Assembly (NCBI GenBank): GCA_903875045.1
Contig: CAIQUS010000031.1
Coordinates: 57,780-121,779, forward strand
DNA: 64,000 nucleotides
Direction: 5' to 3'
Origin: an uncultured Bacteroidales bacterium
GTDB taxonomy: Bacteria > Bacteroidota > Bacteroidia > Bacteroidales > FEN-979
Of this stretch, positions 45,551 through 54,563 are shown piece after piece; within the stretch, counting starts at the first letter, position 1, and each line of letters opens with the position of its first letter. The notes beneath the pieces were generated by a model that had not been told where the DNA came from, made no database searches, and saw only the letters and a list, made by a program, of their open reading frames with translations. The translations under genes and the position numbers were made by a program.

Positions 45551-47020
45551 ATGAAAAGATTCATTTTTTTATGGGCCGTTATATTTATGTACTCCTGTTC
45601 AGCCCCCAAGACCGAGGAACATGCCAGGGAGCTACTGGCAGAGTCGCATACTATATTCACTAACAATTATGAGCTATTTGTGGAATTTGATCCATTGATC
45701 AAAGGCCAGTCTTCGAGATTCGGCACCCATGTGACGGCGCTAAGCAATTACAAACCCATGACGACGGGTCAAATGACCGTTGTCTTAACAGGGAACCGGA
45801 AAATAGATAGCAAACCTGTCGGGGTTTCTGAAAATCCGGGGATTTACAGGGCAACACTAACCCCGGAAGCGACTGGAAAGTTTGACCTTCTGTTTCTCTT
45901 TGCCAACAATTCAAGCGTAGACACCTTTCTGATCCGGGGAGTGGAAGTGTTTGCCGACCAGGAAAAAGCTATTGCCGGTGCAAAACCATTTTCCGGTGGC
46001 TCCATTGTATTCCTGAAGGAACAAGCCTGGAAAACAGATTTCGGTATTGAAAAAGTACAGGAGATGCCTTTTCACGGTGTAATCCGTACGGCCGGTAAAA
46101 TCAGCCCCACTGCTTCGGGCAGTACCCTGGTCATTGCCAAAAATTCGGGTGTTGTTACTTTTGGTAAATCGATCAATCCCGGCATCCGGATTGAAAAAGC
46201 CGCCCTCGTTGCTTCGGTTACCGGACAAGGACTTTCGGAAGGCAATCCGGAAACAATGGTACTTACCGCAAAAGAGAATTTTGAGAAAAGCAAGATGGAT
46301 TATGACCGGAATACCATCCTGCTGAAGAGCAACCTTGTTTCCCGTCCTGAGTTTGAAGCTTCGGAAGCCGCTTACCTGAAGTCAAAAAAAGAGTATGACA
46401 TTTTGAAAGAGAACATCAGGGGTGACGGCTTTGAGATTTATGCTCCGGTAACCGGTCAGTTGACCCGGCTTCTGGTGAATAACGGGTCAAAGGTGGAGTC
46501 CGGAATGCCTGTTGCCGAGATCATATCAAATTCACCGGTTCTACTTGAAACGATGGTATCGTCAAAGTACAGTGGCATCATCCCGAATATTTCGGATGGA
46601 GTGATCATGACAGCTTCCAACAAGGCCTACCAGATCAGTCAATGCAACGGAAGGATGATCTCAGGAAGTACGAATGTTCAGACTCTTGGGCAGATTCCTG
46701 TCAGATTTGAGATTGAGTCCAATACCGACCTGACCCCCGGCTCAATAGGAACAGTCTACCTGTGGTATGACAAAAATGATAAAACGATCACGGTTCCAGC
46801 TTCTGCTATCGTTGAAGAACAGGGAAACTACTATATCTTCCTTGAAAAAACAGGAGAATCATTTGAAAAAAGACGCGTGAATATCTCAACATCTGACGGT
46901 CTGAGAGTAAGCATTACAAGCGGACTTGACAAAGATGAATATGTTGTTGTGAAGGGCGCCATGCTGGTCAAACTTGCCTCGATGTCGGGCGCTATTCCTT
47001 CACATGGTCATGTGCACTGA
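45551..47020 (+). CDS. CusB-type heavy-metal RND periplasmic adaptor
   Basis: 489 residues. Lipoprotein signal ending MYSC (Cys16). An extra N-terminal beta domain (about 40-140, GQMTVVLTGNRKIDSKPV) is followed by the adaptor core: lipoyl segment FGKSINPGIRIEKAALVASV, helical hairpin (about 230-285), second lipoyl half IYAPVTGQLTRLLVNNGSKVESG, beta-barrel and membrane-proximal domain. The C-terminus (IPSHGHVH) adds three His. It feeds metal ions to the permease encoded 24 bp downstream. The adaptor lacks an evident Met-rich N-terminus like E. coli CusB, so copper or silver specificity is not certain. Confidence 0.88.
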   Translation: MKRFIFLWAVIFMYSCSAPKTEEHARELLAESHTIFTNNYELFVEFDPLIKGQSSRFGTHVTALSNYKPMTTGQMTVVLTGNRKIDSKPVGVSENPGIYRATLTPEATGKFDLLFLFANNSSVDTFLIRGVEVFADQEKAIAGAKPFSGGSIVFLKEQAWKTDFGIEKVQEMPFHGVIRTAGKISPTASGSTLVIAKNSGVVTFGKSINPGIRIEKAALVASVTGQGLSEGNPETMVLTAKENFEKSKMDYDRNTILLKSNLVSRPEFEASEAAYLKSKKEYDILKENIRGDGFEIYAPVTGQLTRLLVNNGSKVESGMPVAEIISNSPVLLETMVSSKYSGIIPNISDGVIMTASNKAYQISQCNGRMISGSTNVQTLGQIPVRFEIESNTDLTPGSIGTVYLWYDKNDKTITVPASAIVEEQGNYYIFLEKTGESFEKRRVNISTSDGLRVSITSGLDKDEYVVVKGAMLVKLASMSGAIPSHGHVH

Positions 47021-47044
47021 TGCTAAAAGAAAGGAGATCGAAAC

Positions 47045-50000
47045 ATGCTGAATAGAATAGTTCAATTTTCATTGCAGAATCGTCTGCTGATGATTCTGGT
47101 TTTTACGGCGTTAATTGTGGCAGGCATCTTTGTATCCAATAAAATGGACATCGATGTTTTTCCCGATTTTACTGCTCCTACAGTTGTAGTGATGACAGAA
47201 GCTCATGGAATGGCTTCTGAGGAGGTTGAAAAGCTGGTCACCTTCCCGATCGAATCGGCCATGAACGGATCGATGAGTGTACGCCGGATCCGTTCATCTT
47301 CATCCACTGGTTTCTCAATCGTATTTGTAGAATTCGATTGGGGTACCGACCTTTTCAGGGCCCGACAGGTGGTTGGAGAGAAACTTATCACCATTAAGGC
47401 GGTTTTGCCTGAGGGGGTTGGTGAACCAACTATTGCACCACAATCCTCCATCATGGGTGAAATCATGTTTATCAGCCTTACTTCAGATTCAACCAGTCCG
47501 ATGGCTCTCCGAAGCCTTGCCGACTGGAAATTGCGACCTGCCTTGCTGGGTCTTGGCGGGATTGCCCAGGTCACGGTGATCGGGGGCGAACTGAAACAAT
47601 ACCAGGTTGAAGCCGATCCGGCCATGATGTTTTTCTACGGGGTCACTCTTGAAGAACTTTACAGGGCCTGTGATGACATCAATGCCAATGCCCCCGGCGG
47701 GATTATTAATCAGTATGGTAATGAATACGTTGTTACCGGAATCGGCAGGTCAGGAAATCTTGATGATCTTGGCGCAACCGTTGTAAAATCCAGGGGAGAT
47801 ACCGTTATCCGTATCAAGGATGTAGCCAGTATTAAAACTGTTGCCGCTCCCAAACTCGGAGATGGCTCGCTGAATGGCACACCGGCAGTTTTATTGTCGA
47901 TAACCAAGCAGCCGGATATTAACACAGTCGATCTGACTCATCGCATTGATGTCACCATGGACCAGATCCGCAAGGACCTTCCCGGTGATGTGAAGGTGAA
48001 CACCCAAATTTTCAGGCAATCCGATTTCATTGAATCATCTGTGAAGAATGTTCAGAATTCATTGATTGAAGGTGCATTGTTCGTGGTGATCATCCTGATT
48101 GTCTTCCTGCTGAATTTCAGGACTACGATCATTTCGGTTCTTGCCATCCCTATCTCACTGCTGATCACGGTGATCATTATCAGGCTGATGGGCTATACCA
48201 TCAATACGATGAGCCTTGGCGGTATGGCCATTGCGATCGGCGCCCTGGTTGATGATGCCATTATCTTCGTGGATATTGTATTCAGGCGGTTGAAGGAAAA
48301 CAATAAGCTTATGTCCGAAAACCGAAAGTCCTCCATGGAGGTAATCTATCAGGCTTCAGGTGAAATCCGCAGTTCAATTGTCAATGCCACAGCCATTATT
48401 ATCATCTCCTTCATCCCCTTGTTTTTCCTTGGCGGAATGGAAGGCAGGATGCTGAAACCATTGGGAATTTCATTTATCGTTGCCCTGGCCTCCTCACTCT
48501 TGGTTGCAATCACCTTAACGCCGGTACTTTGCAGCTATCTGCTTACCAATCAAAAGATGCTCGGTAAGCAGAAAGCCGAAAGCCGCACAGTCGCATTTCT
48601 GAATAAATATTACCAGATATCGCTTTACTGGGTGATGGGAAATACCAAAAAGGTACTTTGGATGACAGGCGCTGTTCTGATTGGGGCAGCATTGCTATAC
48701 ACTACTTTCGGGCGTAGTTTTCTCCCGGAATTCAATGAAGGATCGCTCACGCTGACCGTTGTAACGATGCCCGGGATATCCCTCGAAGAGTCGAATAAGA
48801 TCGGGAACCAGGTGGAAACAATCATGCTGTCGATCCCCGAGGTAAAAAGCACTTCTCGCAAAACGGGGAGAAGTGAACTGGACGAGCATGCCCAGAGTGT
48901 GAATGGTGCGGAAATCGATTGTCCGTTTGTGCTGGAGAAACGCAGCAGGGATGAGTTCATGAAGGATGTCAGACAAAAAATGGCCTCCATCCGTGGCGTC
49001 AATGTAATTGTCGGACAACCCCTGGGCCATCGCATCGACCACATGCTTTCGGGTACCCGTGCAAACATTGCGATCAAGGTCTTCGGGCCGGACAATGCAA
49101 TACTGCTCGACCTTGGCAACAGTGTTGCAAACGCCATCAGGGGAATTCCCGGTGTGGTAGATGTGTCGCCCGAGCAGATGACTGCAGTGCCCCAGGTTCA
49201 GATCATCCCCAAAAGGGAGGTGATGAGCCAGGTTGGAGTTCCCATGAAAAATTTTCACGATGCCGTGGATATTGCCATTGCCGGGAAAAAGATCGGTGAA
49301 ATCTACGAAAAGGTCGGAAAATTCGATCTTGTGCTGAGATATCCGGCAAGCGTCCGTAATGAGATTGAAAAACTGGGAGAGATCACGGTTGACAATCAGA
49401 AGGGAGAAAAGATCCCCCTGGCACAGATTTGCGATATCCGTTCGACGACGACCCCCAACACAATCAGCCGCGAGAACCTGATGCGAAAAACGGTTGTTTC
49501 GGTGAACATCGCTGAGCGTGATCTCGAGTCATCCGTATCCGACATTAAAAAAACAGTTGGTGAGAAGGTGAAAGTTCCGGCAGGGTATACGGTTGAGTAT
49601 TCAGGAAAATTCGAAAGCGCTACCGCCGCCTCGAAAATCATTCTGTTTGCTTCCATCCTGTCGGTCATACTCATATTTTTACTGTTAAACCAGGAGTTCA
49701 AAAATGCAAAACTCTCCCTGACCATCCTGATCAACCTCCCATTGGCGCTGATCGGAGGAATAGCCGCAGTTTACTTGAACGGCAGCATCCTCAATATTCC
49801 TTCCCTGATCGGGTTTATCACCCTGATTGGTATTGCCACACGAAATGGGATATTGCTGGTTTCCAATTATGAGAGGTTAAAGGAAAAAGGAATGGCTTTG
49901 AAAAAGAGGGTTTTACTAGGCTCTGTGCAGCGGCTCAGCCCGATCATGATGACGGCGCTGACAGCCGGACTTGCGCTGATCCCCATGGCGATGGCTTTCA

Positions 50001-50134
50001 ATGCCCAGGGAAACGAGATTCAAAGTCCGATGGCCAAGGTAATTCTTGGAGGGCTCTTTTCTTCCACCCTGCTGAACCTTTTTATCATCCCTATTGTTTA
50101 CATTTTAATTAACAGGAGAGAAAGCCATGCGTAG
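47045..50134 (+). CDS. CusA/CzcA-type heavy-metal RND efflux permease
   Basis: 1029 residues. The N-terminus follows the HME pattern (NKMDIDVFPDFTAPTVVVMTEA, HGMASEEVEKLVTFPIE). The periplasmic porter domains contain the family segments WKLRPALLGLGGIAQVTVIGG and GHRIDHMLSGTRANIAIKVFG. TM4 carries acidic residues (AIGALVDDAIIFVDIVF), differing from the standard Zn/Co (CzcA) and Cu (CusA) versions, so the substrate is undetermined. It is preceded by a strong Shine-Dalgarno (AAAGGAGA, 47030-47037), unusual in this window. The next gene overlaps by 8 bp. It exports metal ions from periplasm or cytosol through the TolC-like channel. Confidence 0.92.
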   Translation: MLNRIVQFSLQNRLLMILVFTALIVAGIFVSNKMDIDVFPDFTAPTVVVMTEAHGMASEEVEKLVTFPIESAMNGSMSVRRIRSSSSTGFSIVFVEFDWGTDLFRARQVVGEKLITIKAVLPEGVGEPTIAPQSSIMGEIMFISLTSDSTSPMALRSLADWKLRPALLGLGGIAQVTVIGGELKQYQVEADPAMMFFYGVTLEELYRACDDINANAPGGIINQYGNEYVVTGIGRSGNLDDLGATVVKSRGDTVIRIKDVASIKTVAAPKLGDGSLNGTPAVLLSITKQPDINTVDLTHRIDVTMDQIRKDLPGDVKVNTQIFRQSDFIESSVKNVQNSLIEGALFVVIILIVFLLNFRTTIISVLAIPISLLITVIIIRLMGYTINTMSLGGMAIAIGALVDDAIIFVDIVFRRLKENNKLMSENRKSSMEVIYQASGEIRSSIVNATAIIIISFIPLFFLGGMEGRMLKPLGISFIVALASSLLVAITLTPVLCSYLLTNQKMLGKQKAESRTVAFLNKYYQISLYWVMGNTKKVLWMTGAVLIGAALLYTTFGRSFLPEFNEGSLTLTVVTMPGISLEESNKIGNQVETIMLSIPEVKSTSRKTGRSELDEHAQSVNGAEIDCPFVLEKRSRDEFMKDVRQKMASIRGVNVIVGQPLGHRIDHMLSGTRANIAIKVFGPDNAILLDLGNSVANAIRGIPGVVDVSPEQMTAVPQVQIIPKREVMSQVGVPMKNFHDAVDIAIAGKKIGEIYEKVGKFDLVLRYPASVRNEIEKLGEITVDNQKGEKIPLAQICDIRSTTTPNTISRENLMRKTVVSVNIAERDLESSVSDIKKTVGEKVKVPAGYTVEYSGKFESATAASKIILFASILSVILIFLLLNQEFKNAKLSLTILINLPLALIGGIAAVYLNGSILNIPSLIGFITLIGIATRNGILLVSNYERLKEKGMALKKRVLLGSVQRLSPIMMTALTAGLALIPMAMAFNAQGNEIQSPMAKVILGGLFSSTLLNLFIIPIVYILINRRESHA

Positions 50135-51305
50135 CGTAACAATTTTAATGGTCACAATGTTCCTGTACCGAACGGTGATGGCGCAACCTCAGATGGACAA
50201 GCTGCTGGAGAACATTGCCCGGAATAACAAATCGCTGAAAACATCCCAGGGCCAGGTTGAGGCTGATAATATCCGTCAGAAGACCGGGATATATCTTCCT
50301 AACCCGACGATTGAGTATAACTACATGACCGGGAAACCAACCGACCTCGGCAACAAAACCGACTTCGGCGTGACCCAGGCATTCGATTTTCCGTCGGTGT
50401 ATATCCTGCAGAACAAAATAGCAAATCTTCATGGCGATGCCAACCAATTCAGGCTGTTGAGCAGGAAGCAGGACATTCTCCGGCAGGCGGCGGAACTCTA
50501 TACCGAACTTGTTTTTGTGAACAAGTACGCGATTTTGTTGAAGCAATTGCAGAACACGACCTCCCGGTTTGTTTCCGGTCTCAAAACCAAATTTGATCTT
50601 GGTGCCATTGATGCTGTGGAATATTCACAGAAAAAATGGCTTGAGTCTGTCCTGCTGGTCAAGATCAGAAAGAATGAAATCCGGAAACAAACCCTGACGA
50701 TGCAGCTTACAGGACTGAATGGTGGTATTCAGATTGCCGTAACTGATACTACCTATCCGGCCCTGGAGTCATTGCCTGTCCTCGATACAGTGATTAACAG
50801 GATCCTTGCACGAAACCCTGACCTGAACTTCATCAAAGGTCAGCAGTTTATCCGTGAAAAGGAGGTGAAACTGGCCAAAAGCAAATGGTTGCCAAAGTTT
50901 GAAGCCGGGTATTACTCTGAGAGTACGTTGTATCAGGATTTGAAAGGGCTTCATCTCGGGATGAGTATTCCATTGTGGGAGAATGTCAACACCGTGAAAA
51001 GGACCCGGAGTGAAGAACGGTTGATCGGCCTTCAATGGGAAGAGTACCGCAATGGTTTATACTATGAGGTTTCGGGCCTTTACGAGCAGTGCAAATTATC
51101 GCAGGCCTCTCTTGAGGAGATCCGCACCGGCATTGTTGCCACTGATTTCAACATGTATCTCGCAACTTTGCTGAAGGAGGGAAAAATCGACGCTTCCAGG
51201 TTCTTTTACGACTTGTCAGGTTGGCTTGCCATCAATGAGATGTACCTAAGCGGTGAGTTGGAGATGAACCAGGCGTATATCAAATTAAAATCATACAGCT
51301 TTTAG
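50127..51305 (+). CDS. TolC-family outer-membrane channel of the metal efflux system (CusC-like)
   Basis: 392 residues with a signal peptide (cleavage after VMA, before QPQMDK). Two TolC-type helical repeats are present (first about 20-200 with ARNNKSLKTSQGQVEADNIRQKTGIYLPNPTIEYNY; second about 210-390 with ARNPDLNFIKGQQFIREKEVKLAKSKWLPKFEAGYY). It lacks a lipid-anchor Cys, unlike the NodT channel of the other pump. It overlaps the permease by 8 bp and has a Shine-Dalgarno (AGGAGA) inside the permease end, so translation is coupled. Last gene of the operon; 208 bp of spacer follow before the convergent wtpC-like gene. Confidence 0.88.
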   Translation: MRSVTILMVTMFLYRTVMAQPQMDKLLENIARNNKSLKTSQGQVEADNIRQKTGIYLPNPTIEYNYMTGKPTDLGNKTDFGVTQAFDFPSVYILQNKIANLHGDANQFRLLSRKQDILRQAAELYTELVFVNKYAILLKQLQNTTSRFVSGLKTKFDLGAIDAVEYSQKKWLESVLLVKIRKNEIRKQTLTMQLTGLNGGIQIAVTDTTYPALESLPVLDTVINRILARNPDLNFIKGQQFIREKEVKLAKSKWLPKFEAGYYSESTLYQDLKGLHLGMSIPLWENVNTVKRTRSEERLIGLQWEEYRNGLYYEVSGLYEQCKLSQASLEEIRTGIVATDFNMYLATLLKEGKIDASRFFYDLSGWLAINEMYLSGELEMNQAYIKLKSYSF

Positions 51306-51460
51306 TGATAGCGATTGTGTTCGCATCCTAACAGCTTTATCAGCTAACGATCAAGGGGTGCCGGAAACTGTGGTGAGATCTTCTTTTCTGCATTTTCCGG
51401 CAGCCCTTTTAACATCCTTGAACACCAGATTAAATATGCTCACTGGACACAAGTTCCCTG

Positions 51461-51525
51461 TTTCACCATTTCACCATTTCGCTATTTCACCATTTCGCTA
51501 TTTCGCTATTTCGCTATTTCCCTAT
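51461..51525. repeat. octamer tandem array (TTTCACCA/TTTCGCTA x8) at the wtpC 3' end
   Basis: Eight units of 8 bp. Read on the minus strand they are AAATAGCG and AAATGGTG variants, the same family as the array at 14935. The array contains the TAG stop and last codons of the ATPase gene and continues about 50 bp beyond it. Confidence 0.88.
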
Positions 51526-52566
51526 AAACCTCCCAGCACTTGCCTTAAAATGCACCCAGCAGGTTTTTCCTGTCTCGAGTCCCAGTTTTTCAAGCGATTC
51601 CCGGGTAATCAGGACATGAAGTTCAATTCCGGCATCTATCGTCACATCAACTCCGAAGGTATTCAGCACGATCTCTGTAACTTTACCCGTGAAATTATTG
51701 GTGGCACTTGTCTCTGCTGGTAAGACCGACAAAAGGATATCCTCCCCCCGGATGAGAATAAAACCATCTCCATCTGGAAGATCCGTTACAATTCTGACCT
51801 GAATACTTTCATGGATACAGGCAAATTTACCCTGATTATCTGTTACAAGTTTTGCAGGAAAGAAATTTTTTGCTCCGGTAAAGTGGGCGACAAATTCTGA
51901 TTTTGGGTGGTTGAATACTTCAAGTGGTGAACCTGACTGAACGATTGTTCCCTGGTGGATGACAGCTATTTTTGTTCCAAGTGAAATGGCCTCCTCGTAA
52001 TCGTGTGTGACATGCAGGATCGTTTGCCCTTTACGGTGAATAGCCCTGAGCAAACGGCGGAGATCGCTTTTAAGCCTGGTATCGAGTGACGAAAGGGGCT
52101 CATCAAGCAGCAGAATGGCAGGTTGCTGAATAAGGGTCCGCCCCAGGGCCACACGCTGAAGTTCACCTCCCGACAACGTCGCTGGTTTTCGCGCAAGCAG
52201 TTCACCTATCCCGAGTTCATTCGCGATTGCCTTCACCTTTTCACGTTTCTCCTCTCTGGTGAATTTTGTGCCATGCAGTGAATAAGCAATATTTTCTTCC
52301 ACACTGAGATGGGGAAAAATTGCGTGATCCTGGAATACCATGCCGATCTTGCGTTTCTGGATTATTTCTTTTGTGATATCCCGGCCGTTCAGAAGAATTT
52401 CCCCTGAATCAACTTTAACCAACCCTGCAACAGACTCAAGAACCATTGATTTTCCCGCACCCGATTCGCCAAGCAGGATGAAATAATCACCCCGTTCAAC
52501 CACAAAAGAGACATCCCTCAGGCAAAAATCAACAAAACCCTTCGAGATATTTTTCAGTTCCAGCAT
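51514..52566 (-). CDS. wtpC: tungstate/molybdate ABC importer ATPase (WtpC/ModC type)
   Basis: 350 residues. Walker A GESGAGKS (33-40), Q-loop VFQD (77-80), signature LSGGE (131-135), Walker B ILLLDEP (151-157) and switch His in LHVTHDYEEA. The C-terminal ~110 residues form a TOBE/MOP-like domain (NFTGKVTEIVLNTFGVDVTID, then ELHVLITRESLEKLG) that binds oxyanions and can gate the transporter by feedback. It powers oxyanion uptake with the permease and binding protein of the same operon. Its last codons and TAG stop are inside an octamer repeat; another array precedes its start. Confidence 0.88.
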   Translation of the reverse strand: MLELKNISKGFVDFCLRDVSFVVERGDYFILLGESGAGKSMVLESVAGLVKVDSGEILLNGRDITKEIIQKRKIGMVFQDHAIFPHLSVEENIAYSLHGTKFTREEKREKVKAIANELGIGELLARKPATLSGGELQRVALGRTLIQQPAILLLDEPLSSLDTRLKSDLRRLLRAIHRKGQTILHVTHDYEEAISLGTKIAVIHQGTIVQSGSPLEVFNHPKSEFVAHFTGAKNFFPAKLVTDNQGKFACIHESIQVRIVTDLPDGDGFILIRGEDILLSVLPAETSATNNFTGKVTEIVLNTFGVDVTIDAGIELHVLITRESLEKLGLETGKTCWVHFKASAGRFIGK

Positions 52567-52574
52567 CTTTTATT

Positions 52575-52646
52575 TTTTCGCCATTTCACCATTTCGCCAT
52601 TTCTCTATTTCGCCATTTCTCTATTTCACTATTTCACTATTTCACT
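52575..52646. repeat. octamer tandem array x9 across the wtpB-wtpC junction
   Basis: Nine 8-bp units (ATTTCGCC, ATTTCACC, ATTTCTCT, ATTTCACT) fill the whole spacer between the two genes and encode, on the minus strand, the final NSEIVK-stop of the permease. No Shine-Dalgarno remains before the ATPase ATG. Confidence 0.88.
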
Positions 52647-53423
52647 ATTTTTTTCCTTCGCCACCCACCTCAATACAATAAACAATGCCAGGGAAATCAG
52701 GATAAACAACACCGACACAGGCCGGGCATATTTCAGCCCAAAAGCCCCGAACCGCTCATAGATCAGCACCGGGGTAATCATCGGATGATAGGCAACCACA
52801 ATCACAGCTCCGAATTCGCTCATTCCGCGGGCGAACATCAGAATAAGCCCGGACAAGATATTTCTCCATGCGAGAGGAAGCGAGATCGTGAAAAATACCC
52901 TGAAGGGTGATGCCCCCAGTGTCAGGGCAGCCTTTTCAAGTCTCTCCGGAACCCCGGCAAATCCATCCCTCGAGGCATTGATCAGGTAAGGGATGCTGAC
53001 AAAAGCCATTGCAATGGCAATTCCGGCGGGGTGGCCAACAAAATTGAGGCCGACAGCCGACCCCATTTTACCAAGAACTGACTCGCGGGAAACAAAACCA
53101 AGCAAAGCGATCCCCGCTGCAGAATGGGGAATCACCACTGGCAGGTCGATGATCCCGGTGACCAGCTTTTTCATTGGAAACTGTTTCCTGGCCAGCAGGT
53201 ATGCAAGCGGAATGGCTGCAAGCGAAAATACGAGGGTGCCTGCCAGTGATGTATAAATGGTAAGCCAGATGCTCTTCCTTACCTCCTGTTCTTTGGCCGT
53301 CTCAAATACCTGTCCGGCCGTTGTATTCAGAAACATCCCTGTGAGTGGCGCCAGGATGAAAAGCAGCACCAATGAGCCAAGCACGAGAAACGCTAACTGT
53401 ATGTAGGAGAACCTGTTCATCAC
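52629..53423 (-). CDS. wtpB: tungstate/molybdate ABC importer permease
   Basis: 264 residues with about six TM segments (the first LAFLVLGSLVLLFILAPLTGMF). The coupling helix or EAA loop is at about 175-195 (EKAALTLGASPFRVFFTISLPL), matching ModB/WtpB permeases. Pore-region segment PVVIPHSAAGIALLG is also typical. It forms a homodimer with the ATPase and receives WO4 or MoO4 from the periplasmic binding protein. Its C-terminus (KEKNSEIVK) is repeat-encoded, very like the permease end of the HAE1 pump (KNSETAK). It starts 24 bp after the preceding gene, behind a GCGAAAA heptamer array. Confidence 0.85.
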   Translation of the reverse strand: MMNRFSYIQLAFLVLGSLVLLFILAPLTGMFLNTTAGQVFETAKEQEVRKSIWLTIYTSLAGTLVFSLAAIPLAYLLARKQFPMKKLVTGIIDLPVVIPHSAAGIALLGFVSRESVLGKMGSAVGLNFVGHPAGIAIAMAFVSIPYLINASRDGFAGVPERLEKAALTLGASPFRVFFTISLPLAWRNILSGLILMFARGMSEFGAVIVVAYHPMITPVLIYERFGAFGLKYARPVSVLFILISLALFIVLRWVAKEKNSEIVK

Positions 53424-53444
53424 TTTTCGCTTTTCGCTTTTCGC
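53424..53444. repeat. heptamer array (TTTTCGC x3) before wtpB
   Basis: Three units of 7 bp directly in front of the permease start; on the minus strand GCGAAAA repeats take the place of a ribosome-binding site. Confidence 0.7.
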
Positions 53445-53447
53445 TTT

Positions 53448-54530
53448 TTATTGATTGATTACCCGTATCTCTGAAAGTGCCTTTACCGCACGGTCGGAGA
53501 AAAAATCACAGGATGGGAAGATTCGGAATCTGCCTCCATCCTTCTCGTCAGGACAAGGCACCAGCAGGATTTCAGCCTGGTCACTGCGGTTCATGATTTC
53601 ACTGAAGGAAAAGGCGGAACGGTAACCATCGATGCCGGCACAAATAACCAGACCTGTTTGCAGGTTTTTCCGATTGATTTGAAACTTTTCAGCCAGGTAA
53701 TCCTTTAGGTACACTCCTGAAAACGGTTCTGTGCTGTGGATGCCCCTCCCCTTTCCGTAGAAGATGGTATGGAGTGTCTCCCTTTGCAGGCGGGGAGGAG
53801 TTTCGCTGAAACTGTCAATCTTTTCTTTCCCGGAAAACAGTTCAACTTTTGCTGAAACGAGTGGGTTCATTTCCCGGTTCACAACATAGTTTCCCGGGTA
53901 TGAGATGACTGTGATTTTGACCGGCCCGGAAATGTTCCTTTCAGAGATCAGGTCCTGGCTCACCACCAGTTTGCTATCTGCAGGCAATGGCCACAAATCT
54001 TTTGTTTTACTGGGAACGATGCGCATGACATCCGTGGCAATAATGACATTGTGGAGGTTATTCGGATAAAATATCTCACCCCAGGTCAATACAACCTTTT
54101 CACCAAGGGCATTTTCAATTTCAACGAACAAATCAATGACCGGACGGAATTCGGCGGCATTTTTCTTCTTCAGAACCCTGTCACAGAGAATGTCGAACAG
54201 GGAGTATCCATCGTAACGATATGCACCCACGAACTTGTTCCCGGTATCATTTTTCAACAGTGCCTCCTTGACAATTACCGTCCGTTTCGTCAGTTTCGAG
54301 AAATCAACCGGCCCCGGGTTTTCTACCTCTCCTGATATGAATACCTGGTTCAAAGGAAGTCGGTAGGTATCCTCGTTGTCATAAAAATTATTATTCCGGT
54401 CGGCCCGGTCCGGAACTACCTGGCTGTTCAGCCCGGATTGCTGTTTCATATCGTTCATTTGTCCGTTGATGTTTTGGCTGAAAGCTATCAGCATCACCAT
54501 TATGAGAAACATGGGTATTCTTCTTTTCAT
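53448..54530 (-). CDS. exported protein with two molybdopterin-oxidoreductase-like domains in the wtp operon
   Basis: 360 residues with a signal peptide (cleavage near NINGQ). Two tandem segments resemble the sulfite-oxidase-type molybdopterin-binding fold: about 62-180 (FISGEVENPGPVDFSKLTK, then YDGYSLFDILCDRVL) and about 205-350 (FSGVYLKDYLAEKFQI, then GIDGYRSAFSFSEIM). The paired G-Y-S/L-D-I and DGYRS motifs are those of the fold, but no clear cofactor-ligand Cys is seen. It lies between the binding-protein and permease genes, so it is presumably a periplasmic partner of oxyanion uptake or a consumer of it. Exact role unknown. Confidence 0.65.
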   Translation of the reverse strand: MKRRIPMFLIMVMLIAFSQNINGQMNDMKQQSGLNSQVVPDRADRNNNFYDNEDTYRLPLNQVFISGEVENPGPVDFSKLTKRTVIVKEALLKNDTGNKFVGAYRYDGYSLFDILCDRVLKKKNAAEFRPVIDLFVEIENALGEKVVLTWGEIFYPNNLHNVIIATDVMRIVPSKTKDLWPLPADSKLVVSQDLISERNISGPVKITVISYPGNYVVNREMNPLVSAKVELFSGKEKIDSFSETPPRLQRETLHTIFYGKGRGIHSTEPFSGVYLKDYLAEKFQINRKNLQTGLVICAGIDGYRSAFSFSEIMNRSDQAEILLVPCPDEKDGGRFRIFPSCDFFSDRAVKALSEIRVINQ

Positions 54531-54563
54531 GATCGCAGGTCTGTTGAAATATTAAACCGATGG

